From NCBI GenBank assembly GCA_951799405.1, contig OX637361.1:11320170-11384169 (forward strand): DNA of 64,000 nt, given 5' to 3'. Positions 56,146-64,000 of this stretch are shown here, piece by piece. A program made the position numbers and the translations under genes. Position 1 is the first letter of the stretch. Each line of letters starts with the position of its first letter. Origin of the DNA: Agapetus fuscipes (lineage: Eukaryota > Arthropoda > Insecta > Trichoptera > Glossosomatidae). The notes beneath the pieces are model-generated. The model worked only from the letters and a program-made list of their open reading frames with translations. It did not search any database and had not been told where the DNA came from.

Positions 56146-56531
56146 TAAACGACATCAACTAAATTGTTCAGGAGAGCAGTTTAATGTTTGAGATTGCAGA
56201 AAATGGCATAACTTTTTTAATTTTTTATCATATCGTTAAAATCAAAACAGCTCTAAAATTAAAAATAAATAAAGGCATTTATCGGTATTCCTATTATCGT
56301 GGTTTTACGATTTTTTTTGTGTCACTAGCGCCTTTAGGACGAAAAAGGACTTAATCTTGTCGGTTACACCAAAACTATACTTCGAAAACGCAGTTGTTTG
56401 CTTGGGCATAAACAATAAAAAAAATCATCGTAGAGCTGTGGGAGTTGGCGCATTAGAAAGAGCGGATTTTTTTAAAGTAGAACAGCATTCATAACTCATT
56501 TTTGACCAAAACGTCGCTTATGTACTTCCTT
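56146..56531. other. Intergenic stretch, nothing recognised
   Basis: No gene or repeat recognised. Confidence 0.4.
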
Positions 56532-57290
56532 TTAACCGTCGATATATTGATATCCTTTTTCTTTTCTTTTTTTAAGGAATCCTGTGCGGGAGAATCCTGT
56601 GCGGAGGTCTATGTCACCCTGGAAGGGTGCCGCAGAGGTGTTGCTTGAGTTCTTGGTTCTGTCGTGAGGCGCTGCAAGGAAGTGGTGATTGATGTTGGTT
56701 TTGAATAAAACCGGATTAAATTGGGAAGGGAGCACAGATACTGGTAGACCATTCCATAAACGGGCAGTTTGGCAAAGGAATGAGTCATGAAAACGCCAAG
56801 TTCTCATAGTTTTGAGATCGACTGCAAAGGGATGAATGAGAGTCGTACTACGAGTTTCCCTTTCTGAAATGCGAGGGGGAGGGATTGATGAATGGAGCTC
56901 ATTAGAACAAGCTCCGTGGTAATATCGATAAAAAAGACTGAAAGAGCGGCTGCAGATCAGATGTCAGAGAAGGATCATTGATCAACCTCACTGCCCTCCT
57001 TTGCACGGAATCAAGTTGGTCATTCAACTTCTTGGACATACCACACCAGAGATGGCTGCCATACTCGATAATGGGGCGGATTTGGGATTTATACAGAGTC
57101 AATAATTGGGCTGAAGTAAAAAACCTACGGGCTCTGTATAATATGCCGAGTCGCCGGAAAGCGGAAGTTGTGCGAGACTCAATACCATCATGGTATTTTA
57201 ACCCTGATGACAGAGAAACACCAAGAAGATTTAAGTGTTCATGGTTAGAGAGGGAGACATTGTCGAAAGTTGGGAGATAGTTGTTTGGAA
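56532..57290 (-). pseudogene. Jockey/CR1-like LINE C-terminal region, broken
   Basis: On the minus strand: LLTLYKSQIRPIIEYGSHLW (about 57110-57050), KLNDQLDSVQRRAVRLINDP, then, after a frame change, SFLCQTARLWNGLPVSVLPS and FNPVLFKTNINHHFLAAP. This is the standard C-terminal part of such reverse transcriptases. Catalytic RT motifs are absent. Different family from G. Confidence 0.75.
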
Positions 57291-57454
57291 TCCTCTTTAA
57301 GGATATCAGACTTGAATGCTCTTGTTATAAAAAAATGATTTGTATGATCATTTACCGATTTACTGACTCAAGATGATTGCCCTAACATATGTATCAATTA
57401 TTTTGGATTAATTTGTAAGTGATGTTTATTTGAACACGTTTTTTTTTCTATTTA

Positions 57455-57660
57455 GGAGCTCTGATCGACAACAAAAATGAAACGGAGAATATTATCAGTT
57501 AATCGTGCATACTTCAGTCTCATAAAACAGTTTAAGTCACAACTACTGTCACGGAGTTGTAAAACTACCCTCTGCAAAACACTGACTAAGCTTGTCCTCA
57601 CATATGCCTCCAAGCATGGCCAAAGCTCTCTCAATATAATTGAAGGAAAAATTATGGCAG
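57455..57660 (+). pseudogene. RTE/R-like LINE fragment, upstream of a SINE insertion
   Basis: Reads GALIDNKNETENIIS, stop, then NRAYFSLIKQFKSQLLSRSC and LVLTYASKHGQSSLN, like the post-RT region ('INR..Y..L...SRSCK..LYKTLIRPVLTY'). The segment looks like an exon because AG precedes it, but the protein identifies it as LINE. Its C terminus resumes at 58005. Confidence 0.65.
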
Positions 57661-57684
57661 AGAATTTGACGGCCAATAAAACGA

Positions 57685-57990
57685 ACGGTCCGTTGCCCAA
57701 TGGCAACACTTCGGACTTTTTAAATGGAAGTTTGTGTATTCGAACTACGGCGGAGCACAACAAATATCTCATTTATATTTTCAAGGGACCTAATATGCTC
57801 TTCACTGGGTTGAAAAAATCATAAAACCTTTACCAAAGACCGGTCACTAAAGGTCCATCCAACCTTACAGCAACTGAGTCTTGCTTGAGTATTGCGCTTT
57901 GTAGCGACGACCAAGCTCCTAAACACCTCTGCGGCACTTCAAGTGTCATATACCCCTACAGTCTCTGAAATGTAGGGAGTCTCCCGCACA
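57685..57990 (+). mobile_element. SINE-B copy, diverged, long form
   Basis: 'ACGGTCCGTTGCCCAATGGC' head, 'GGCGGAGCACAACAAATATC', 'ACCAAAGACCGGTCACTAAA', 'GCGACGACCAAGCTCC', and on to 'TAGGGAGTCTCCCGCACAG'. Splits the LINE fragment. Confidence 0.65.
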
Positions 57991-58004
57991 GAACGGAAGC
58001 ATCA

Positions 58005-58215
58005 GACGAAGGAGATACAACTCTGAACTATACGACCTGTAGATAGACGGTGAAAGACGGTTGTGATGACGGACGTAGAGGGGCGCAGGTTAGTGTGAAG
58101 ACTCAGATTGAGGTGGCTGGACGGTATGATGGTAGACTTCCAAGCGCCAAGAGTATGAAAATGAAGAACGAAAGCGTTGGACAGGCAGCGGTGGCTGCGG
58201 TTGATCAGGGAGGCA
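58005..58215 (+). pseudogene. RTE/R-like LINE 3' end
   Basis: Broken frames give EGRRLV, LRLRWLDGMMVDFQA and TKALDRQRWLRLIREA, closely matching 44268-44510. A C-rich run (nine Cs) follows the end. Confidence 0.65.
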
Positions 58216-58920
58216 AGCCCCCCCCCCCTCCAAGTTGTCGTTTCATAGATGATGTTTACTACTGAATAAATAAATATCAGACGGTTTAATTTGGTGGCCG
58301 CTGTTTTTGTGTGAGTCAATTTACAAATTTGCTCTTCACGGATCGAAAGATTCATTTGTCCTTTTCCAAGACCGGTCTCAAAAGGTTCATCCAGCCTTGT
58401 AACCACGTCCGGATTAAGGGCGGTTCAAGCGGTGCGACCGAACCAGGGCCCACGCACCCTAGGGGCCCCCCGAGATGTTTGAATTTTTCAACATAAATTT
58501 ATTCGAGAGATTTGTAATGCATTCACTTCCATATTTTTGAAATTTGGGTAGTCCGAACAGGATTTCTTAAAATAAACTTAAGCATCGTAGGGAGTGGTTG
58601 TTTTGGTTTACAATATTTTTGGGGAGATTTGGGGGACACCCTGATTTTCCCCGCACCGGGCCCTCAATGGTCTCAATCTGGGCTTGCTATTAATAAGAAA
58701 CTGATCGAAAATCAGCGTTTTCTATAGCAACGACCGAGTGCGCAGAGGGCTCTGGAGGTGTAAATCACACAAATACATCCAAATGTTATTCCTTGTTGGT
58801 TACATATTTTGCCTCCAAATGCACTTAAAAATCTAGTTTATAAAATTTGTTTGTATCAACAAAGTTTGTTGTATTTACAATATGTGTAACCATAGTTACA
58901 ATCCGCAGCCAATGTACCTA
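58216..58920. other. Repeat-derived stretch
   Basis: SINE-B body pieces occur at about 58320-58405 ('TTTGCTCTTCACGGATCGAA', 'CCAAGACCGGTCTCAAAAGG') and 58690-58770 ('GCGCAGAGGGCTCTGGAGG'). An unrelated insert lies between them at about 58405-58690. No gene. Confidence 0.5.
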
Positions 58921-59177
58921 AAATCTAAATCTAAATCTAAGTTGCAAAGATATGTATCATTTTAGATTTATATGAAATGCATTACCACAAGCAGACACGC
59001 ATAATTTCGCGCTCACGCATGCCACATGTGGACCTACAATATAAAAAACCTAATCTCAAATTAACATAAGCCCTGCAACTCTTACCGACCTTCCCTGAAA
59101 CAGAGGTGACATTGGCAAAGTGAATAATTTTTTACAGTATGGGTGATCAGCCTTATACCAGCCTATAAGTAAAGGAA
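58921..59177 (-). repeat. Repeat C copy 18
   Basis: 'AAATCTAAATCTAAATCTAA' tail to 'CCAGCCTATAAGTAAAGGA'. Full length; its tail unit is TTTAGA, not TTAGA. Confidence 0.85.
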
Positions 59178-59719
59178 TCTCATTTTGAAATATTCGCTTT
59201 CTACAAAAGCGTTTCATAAAATCTGTCAAACTATTGCCAATAAACGTGTATAATATTTACTAAACTATTTATCATCAGTAACTCTCGATGTAATTACAAA
59301 AGGTGGCAAACTTTTGGCAATAACGTCATGTGACATTGACTGAAAACTCATTTAATTGTGTGAAAAAGTTGAGCTCATTCCCTGTATGGAAGTTCGCTTC
59401 CTTAGTTCTTGTTTGCCATATAGACCATTAAGCAAATTTTACAGGAGCAATGTTTTTGTGTCATACACAATTTTTTTTTACAAAATCGTAATTCAATTAC
59501 CTATTTTACCGAAAGTACTGCAGGTCTGGCATTAGAATAATCCATACAATTCAATATAATTTTACGTTTAATACTAAAAAAAAGCGTTTTGAAATGGATA
59601 TACGCCAAAAATGCGTTACGAAAATTAAGTGGATACACGGCAAAATATCGGACTTTGACCGCACGCTCGCGACAATCTTTTAGTAAAATACATAATATAA
59701 CTACAACAATGTGTCGGTG
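59178..59719. other. Unassigned stretch upstream of a promoter-like cluster
   Basis: No gene. 'AGTTCTTGTTTGCCATATAG' near 59403 recurs near 45897 and, in reverse, near 59801. Confidence 0.4.
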
Positions 59720-59785
59720 TGACGTCATGCCCACGCGCGTCTGTGATTGGCAGATTAGACAGTCACGTGGCAGTCACGCATGCGC
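59720..59785. promoter_or_regulatory. Dense CRE / CCAAT / E-box / NRF1-like cluster
   Basis: TGACGTCA (59720-59727), ATTGG (59746-59750), CACGTG (59764-59769) and GCATGCGC (59778-59785) within 66 bp of unusually GC-rich sequence. It could be the promoter of a host gene beyond the window or a regulatory part of the LTR retrotransposon's flank. The orientation is unknown. Confidence 0.4.
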
Positions 59786-59829
59786 CTACAGCGTTTGCTG
59801 GCTATACGGCAACCAAGAACTGAAATAAA

Positions 59830-60825
59830 GTTTCGAAAACAAAAAATCGTATGTGAAAATGTTGAATAACTCGCACATTTGAAGACAAATACGTATTTTT
59901 CTTAAAAGGTCTGTGAGGGTTTTTCTTCTGTCCTGCTGATTGACACAATTAATAATTAACAGCCACTTTAATATGTTTATTTTTATTCCTTTCACAATGT
60001 ATACACAATAAACCACAGCACAATATTAATTATAACAAAATTCACATGCTTCTGGCTCTCACGCCAGGCAAGCTTCTTCTCCCTTTCTTTTTTGCATTCC
60101 TTTGTTTTCCTTTTCATTCAAATTCAAATCTCATGTTCCATTTTACCTAACAAACAAATCCATCTCGTTACAATACACCTCCTTCCTCTCATAAAAAAAA
60201 ACATTCCCAATTTTTTTTTTTTCTTTTACAATGAGTAAATAATGTATCATAATGCTCAGCCGGCGCCACATATTTTGTTTTATTTTAAGGATAAATTTCA
60301 AAAATATGAAAATAAAAAAAAAACCTGTTTCTGATACATTATTCAGTCATTAATACCTTTTTTAACAATACCAATTATTTTCATACTAAAATTAATATAT
60401 TTTTTTTTTTTTTAACACAAATTTCATATTCAATATTATAAACAAATATTTGTTTTTTTTTTTAAATACTTAATTCAACAATTCAAAATAATCAAATAAC
60501 AATACATAATAAACATTCACCAGTTAATTAATCAATTCATTAAAATAACTTTTTTTTTTTTTTTAAACATGTATCACATCTTTCCCAATATTTAAATTTA
60601 TTTCAAGTTTATTTTTCATTAATAAATTTATCATTCCATCAATTTTTTTTTAAAAAAACTTTACCTTCATATGTAATACTTTGTTTAATTTATGTTTCAT
60701 ACCTTCATTCATGCAATATTTCATAATTCATTCTTTCACTGATCACTTTTATATCAACTTTCACCGTATCATTCATCACCTCAAATTTTTCATACACATG
60801 AAAATATGTTTTTTTTTTTTTTTTT
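59830..60825 (-). mobile_element. 3' flank of the gypsy element, possible 3' LTR
   Basis: Very T-rich on the + strand. Minus strand GAGAGGAAGGAGGTG near 60175-60190 looks like a polypurine tract, followed by TATTGTAACGAGATGG, a possible LTR start. The 5' LTR lies outside the window, so the LTR limits and target duplication cannot be tested. Confidence 0.4.
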
Positions 60826-63800
60826 TTAATCTAATTTGATTATGTCCTTGATGTGATATTTATTTATAACATTTGTGTCTATATCTTTTAATACATAGAC
60901 TATCTTGCTAACTTTCTTTTCTATTCTGGCTTTGACAAATTTTGGAGCCAACTTTGTACAGAAGTATTTCCCTGCATTTGATTGTATGAAATTTTTACGC
61001 CATACAATATCCCCTTGATCATAGACACGATTTGATCTACCTTTATTATAATAATTTGCATTTTTATTATATGCATCCCATAAATTTTCTGTTACAATTT
61101 TGTATAATGTGTTTAATTCCTTCATTTTATCTTTATACATATTTCTATATTTATCTAATTCTTCCTTTGATTCTATTTCATCATTTACTATTTCACCATG
61201 AATTTCACCATTTAGTACAATCTCCCTACCTCTTGCTAATACATTAGGTGTGTATCCTGTTGCTAAATTGACTGTATTATTTATTATGCTTTGTACTGAA
61301 TCTAAAAAAGTATCCCATTTTCTTTGTTCATTTTCAACAAAAATAGCTAATGTGTATCCTATTGTTCTATTATATGTCTCTACATTATTGCACATGGGAG
61401 TATATAAAGTTGTATAAAATATTTTCTGTACTCCATATGAGTACATAAAATCTTTAAATGCATTAGACTTTAAATTCTTTCCATTATCTGTTATTATCGT
61501 TTGCGGTACTCCTTCTGTTAAAAATATTTTATTTTCTATTAATTTTACTATTTCTTCTGTAGTTGCTCTTCTTAAAGGAAATAACCAACAATATTTGGTA
61601 AAAACATCTATTATTGATAATATATGTATATAGCCCGTACTTGATTTTGGTAATGGTCCTATCAAATCAATACTCAGCATTTTTAACGGTCTATCCACTC
61701 TTTTTCTATTTTCCATTTTTCCTGCTGGAGGTAAATTATTCGGCTTATACATTTTACATTTTTGACATTTATTTATAAAACTTTTTATATCTGCATACAT
61801 ATTTTTCCAATAGTAACATCTTGATATGTATTTATAAGTTTTAAAAATACCTACATGTCCATTATCATGATGATTCTTTATTATAGTTAATCTATTGTCT
61901 ATAATAGGTATCTCTTTCCAATTATATTCCTCTGTGAAAGGATTATCATCATTTATTAGTTTAAATAATTTATTATCTACCATTTTGAATTTTTTGTATT
62001 TGTGTGGTGTTTTTGTACATCCTTCTGCGATATTATTATACCAAGGATCTGCAATATTTGAATTTATTACTTCCATTTCTTTAGTACCAGGAATCCTAGA
62101 TAATACATCTGGCACTGTATGTTCTTTCCCTTTTCTATGCTCAATCTCAAATTCATACTGTGAAAGTCTCATGGCCCATCTTGCTAATCTACCTGTTGGA
62201 TTTGATATTTTATTCAAGAATTTTAATGCCATATGATCAGTTATTACCTTGAATTTCATCCCATCTAGATAAGATCGAAAATGTTCTATTGAATCTACAA
62301 TGGCAAGAAGCTCACGTTCTGACGTCGAATAGTTTTGTTCTCTAACTGTCAAACTTCTTGAAAAATATGCTATTGGCTTTTCGGACCCATTGATATTTTG
62401 GTTTAATACTGAAGCTACTTGATTTTTACTGGCATCAGTGTGTAAAAAAAAATCTTTTGTGAAATCCGGACATATTAATATAGGAGCTGTGCTTAAGGCT
62501 GATTTTAAATTATTAAATGCATCCTCAGATTCTTTTGACCAATTAAAATTGTTCTGACCTTTTTTACCTCTCAATAATTTATTTAGTGGATATGATATCT
62601 CACTGCAGTTTCGTATAACTTTTCTATAAAATCCTACCAAACCTAAAAACATTCGTAGTTGTTTTAAATTTTTCGGTGAAGGATATTCCTCTATAATCTT
62701 GACTTTATTTGAATCTGGCCTTAATCCATTTTCATCAATAATGTATCCCAAATATTTTAAACTATCTTTGCAAAATTCACATTTTGAAAATTTTACCGTT
62801 AACCCTGCTTCTTGTAATATATTTTTAACTTGTTTTAATAAATTTAAATGTGAATTGAAATCTTCGTTAATAATAATTAAGTCATCGATATAACAAAATA
62901 TGTTAGTATCAAATTTAGGTCCAAATAACTTGTCTAATAAACGCTGTGTTTCAGAACTTGAATTTTTTAAACCGAACGGCATTTTTGTGAATTGAAACAA
63001 CCCTCTATTTGGTACGACAAAGGCAGTTTTTTCTTTGGACGATTCTTCTAGTGGAATTTGCCAAAACGCCTTGCTTAAATCTATTGAAGAGATATATTTG
63101 GCATTTCGTAAATTTGCTAAAACTTGATTTAAATTTGGAATAGGATAGTTATCTCGTTTTGTTACTTCATTGAGTCTTCTAGAGTCCAAACAGAATCTAG
63201 GCGTTCCATCCTTTTTAATTACAATCACAACAGGACTGGACCACGAAGATTTGGATTGTTCAACTATACCTTCTTTTAACATTTTATCTAACTCTGTGTT
63301 AACCTGTCTCTGTCTTGCTGGACTGAGTGGATAATACTTTTGTTTTATTGGAGGACCTTCTGTCTGAATTCTGTGTTCAATGAGGTTTGTGCATCCTAAG
63401 CCTATTTTTTCATAAGAGATGTCCTTGAAATCATTTTCTATTGTTTTTAATTGCTGTAATTGGTTATCTGTTAATTTAGTTCTATTTGTAATTTTACCTA
63501 ATTCACTAATATTTTTGCTATTTGAATATGTAATTTTACTTATTAAACTCGGTTCTAATTCAAATTTTATCCAAAAATCTATTCCAAAAATTAAGTCTTG
63601 TTGTAAACCTTGTAAAACATAAAAATCTACATGTTTTATTTGATTGTCACATTTTACCTCTAAATTTATTTTACCAAGTATTTTTATATTTTTACCATTT
63701 GCTAACGAGATATTATCATGGGTTTTTATAATTTTGTAATTTCTTTGTAAAAAATAATCAAATGTTTTTTCATTGATTGCAGAAATAGATGCACCTGAAT

Positions 63801-64000
63801 CTAGTAAACCTGTAAAATTTTTGTTCTCAATATTTACTGTTAAAAATGGTCTTTTATCAAATTGTTTAGCAAAAATGAGTGGTGCAATTTGATAATTTTT
63901 ATTAAAAATTTGAATGAAATTAAGCCAGCTCTTCATTTCTGATTTTTGTGTTTGTACTGAAGGCCGACTATCTACAAGTTTTTTTGAATTACTTTTGTAT
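60826..64000 (-). CDS. Ty3/gypsy retrotransposon pol polyprotein, partial
   Basis: Open from the window edge to the stop at 60826. Numbered from the Met at 63936 (1036 residues), it contains an aspartic protease (LLDSGAS, 44-50), reverse transcriptase (first Asp about 286; YIDD 349-352), RNase H (HTDAS about 499-503, TDH about 566-568), an integrase zinc finger (H690, H694, C724, C727) and an integrase catalytic core (D757, D817, E853). The frame stays open upstream of that Met to the edge, so it is not the true start and gag or more pol lies outside. No stop or frameshift, so the copy looks recent. It is a mobile element, not a host gene. Confidence 0.92.
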   Translation of the reverse strand, partial: YKSNSKKLVDSRPSVQTQKSEMKSWLNFIQIFNKNYQIAPLIFAKQFDKRPFLTVNIENKNFTGLLDSGASISAINEKTFDYFLQRNYKIIKTHDNISLANGKNIKILGKINLEVKCDNQIKHVDFYVLQGLQQDLIFGIDFWIKFELEPSLISKITYSNSKNISELGKITNRTKLTDNQLQQLKTIENDFKDISYEKIGLGCTNLIEHRIQTEGPPIKQKYYPLSPARQRQVNTELDKMLKEGIVEQSKSSWSSPVVIVIKKDGTPRFCLDSRRLNEVTKRDNYPIPNLNQVLANLRNAKYISSIDLSKAFWQIPLEESSKEKTAFVVPNRGLFQFTKMPFGLKNSSSETQRLLDKLFGPKFDTNIFCYIDDLIIINEDFNSHLNLLKQVKNILQEAGLTVKFSKCEFCKDSLKYLGYIIDENGLRPDSNKVKIIEEYPSPKNLKQLRMFLGLVGFYRKVIRNCSEISYPLNKLLRGKKGQNNFNWSKESEDAFNNLKSALSTAPILICPDFTKDFFLHTDASKNQVASVLNQNINGSEKPIAYFSRSLTVREQNYSTSERELLAIVDSIEHFRSYLDGMKFKVITDHMALKFLNKISNPTGRLARWAMRLSQYEFEIEHRKGKEHTVPDVLSRIPGTKEMEVINSNIADPWYNNIAEGCTKTPHKYKKFKMVDNKLFKLINDDNPFTEEYNWKEIPIIDNRLTIIKNHHDNGHVGIFKTYKYISRCYYWKNMYADIKSFINKCQKCKMYKPNNLPPAGKMENRKRVDRPLKMLSIDLIGPLPKSSTGYIHILSIIDVFTKYCWLFPLRRATTEEIVKLIENKIFLTEGVPQTIITDNGKNLKSNAFKDFMYSYGVQKIFYTTLYTPMCNNVETYNRTIGYTLAIFVENEQRKWDTFLDSVQSIINNTVNLATGYTPNVLARGREIVLNGEIHGEIVNDEIESKEELDKYRNMYKDKMKELNTLYKIVTENLWDAYNKNANYYNKGRSNRVYDQGDIVWRKNFIQSNAGKYFCTKLAPKFVKARIEKKVSKIVYVLKDIDTNVINKYHIKDIIKLD

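Noticed and set aside
54241..56162. Plus-strand reading frames of up to 257 codons
   Set aside because: They are antisense to the family G reverse transcriptase and are Ser/Phe/Leu-rich, as expected for shadow frames.
57455..57520. Terminal exon (AG|GA GCT CTG ATC...) partnering the segment at 52251
   Set aside because: The phase matches the acceptor side of 52251, not its donor, and the downstream protein is a LINE fragment.

Overview
This is an arthropod nuclear genome fragment, most likely from an insect. It carries four spliced protein genes with GT-AG introns, insect-type gene families (a visual arrestin, a pickpocket-type DEG/ENaC channel), AT-rich introns and a very heavy load of retrotransposons, SINEs and small inverted-repeat elements. 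The order of insect cannot be fixed from the sequence alone. There are no bacterial features.

Gene layout. (1) 4269-9182 (+): a small secreted, His/Tyr-rich protein of unknown function. It has a signal peptide, a TATA box, and two alternative third exons whose phases appear to force a choice of one or the other. (2) 11853-17514 (-): a complete six-exon visual arrestin of the Arr2 type (407 aa) with TATA box and initiator. (3) 18166-27863 (+): a complete six-exon PEX7, the peroxisomal PTS2 import receptor (318 aa, WD40), head to head with the arrestin. (4) 32963-38498 (+): a complete twelve-exon pickpocket-like DEG/ENaC channel subunit (563 aa). These genes do not form a pathway. The only positional relationship of interest is the divergent promoter region between arrestin and PEX7 (about 17631-18166).

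From about 38.6 kb to the end the window is essentially repetitive, apart from one orphan exon-like segment (52251-52345). Recurrent families, named here for convenience: C, a roughly 240-260 bp element with a (TTAGA)n-like 3' tail, about 19 copies; SINE-A, -B and -D, all with tRNA-like heads; F, a short dispersed element; G, a non-LTR retrotransposon family with one long reverse-transcriptase ORF and many 3' fragments; CR1/L2-like LINE 3' ends; an RTE/R-like LINE; a truncated Jockey/CR1-type LINE in PEX7 intron 3; a mariner 5' fragment; a PIF/Harbinger-like MITE; several long inverted repeats; and Penelope-like palindromes. The last 3.2 kb (60826-64000, -) is an uninterrupted Ty3/gypsy pol reading frame that runs off the window.

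All calls come from reading the sequence. Exon joins were checked by phase, splice sites and reading frame, not by transcripts. Repeat edges are approximate unless target duplications are given.
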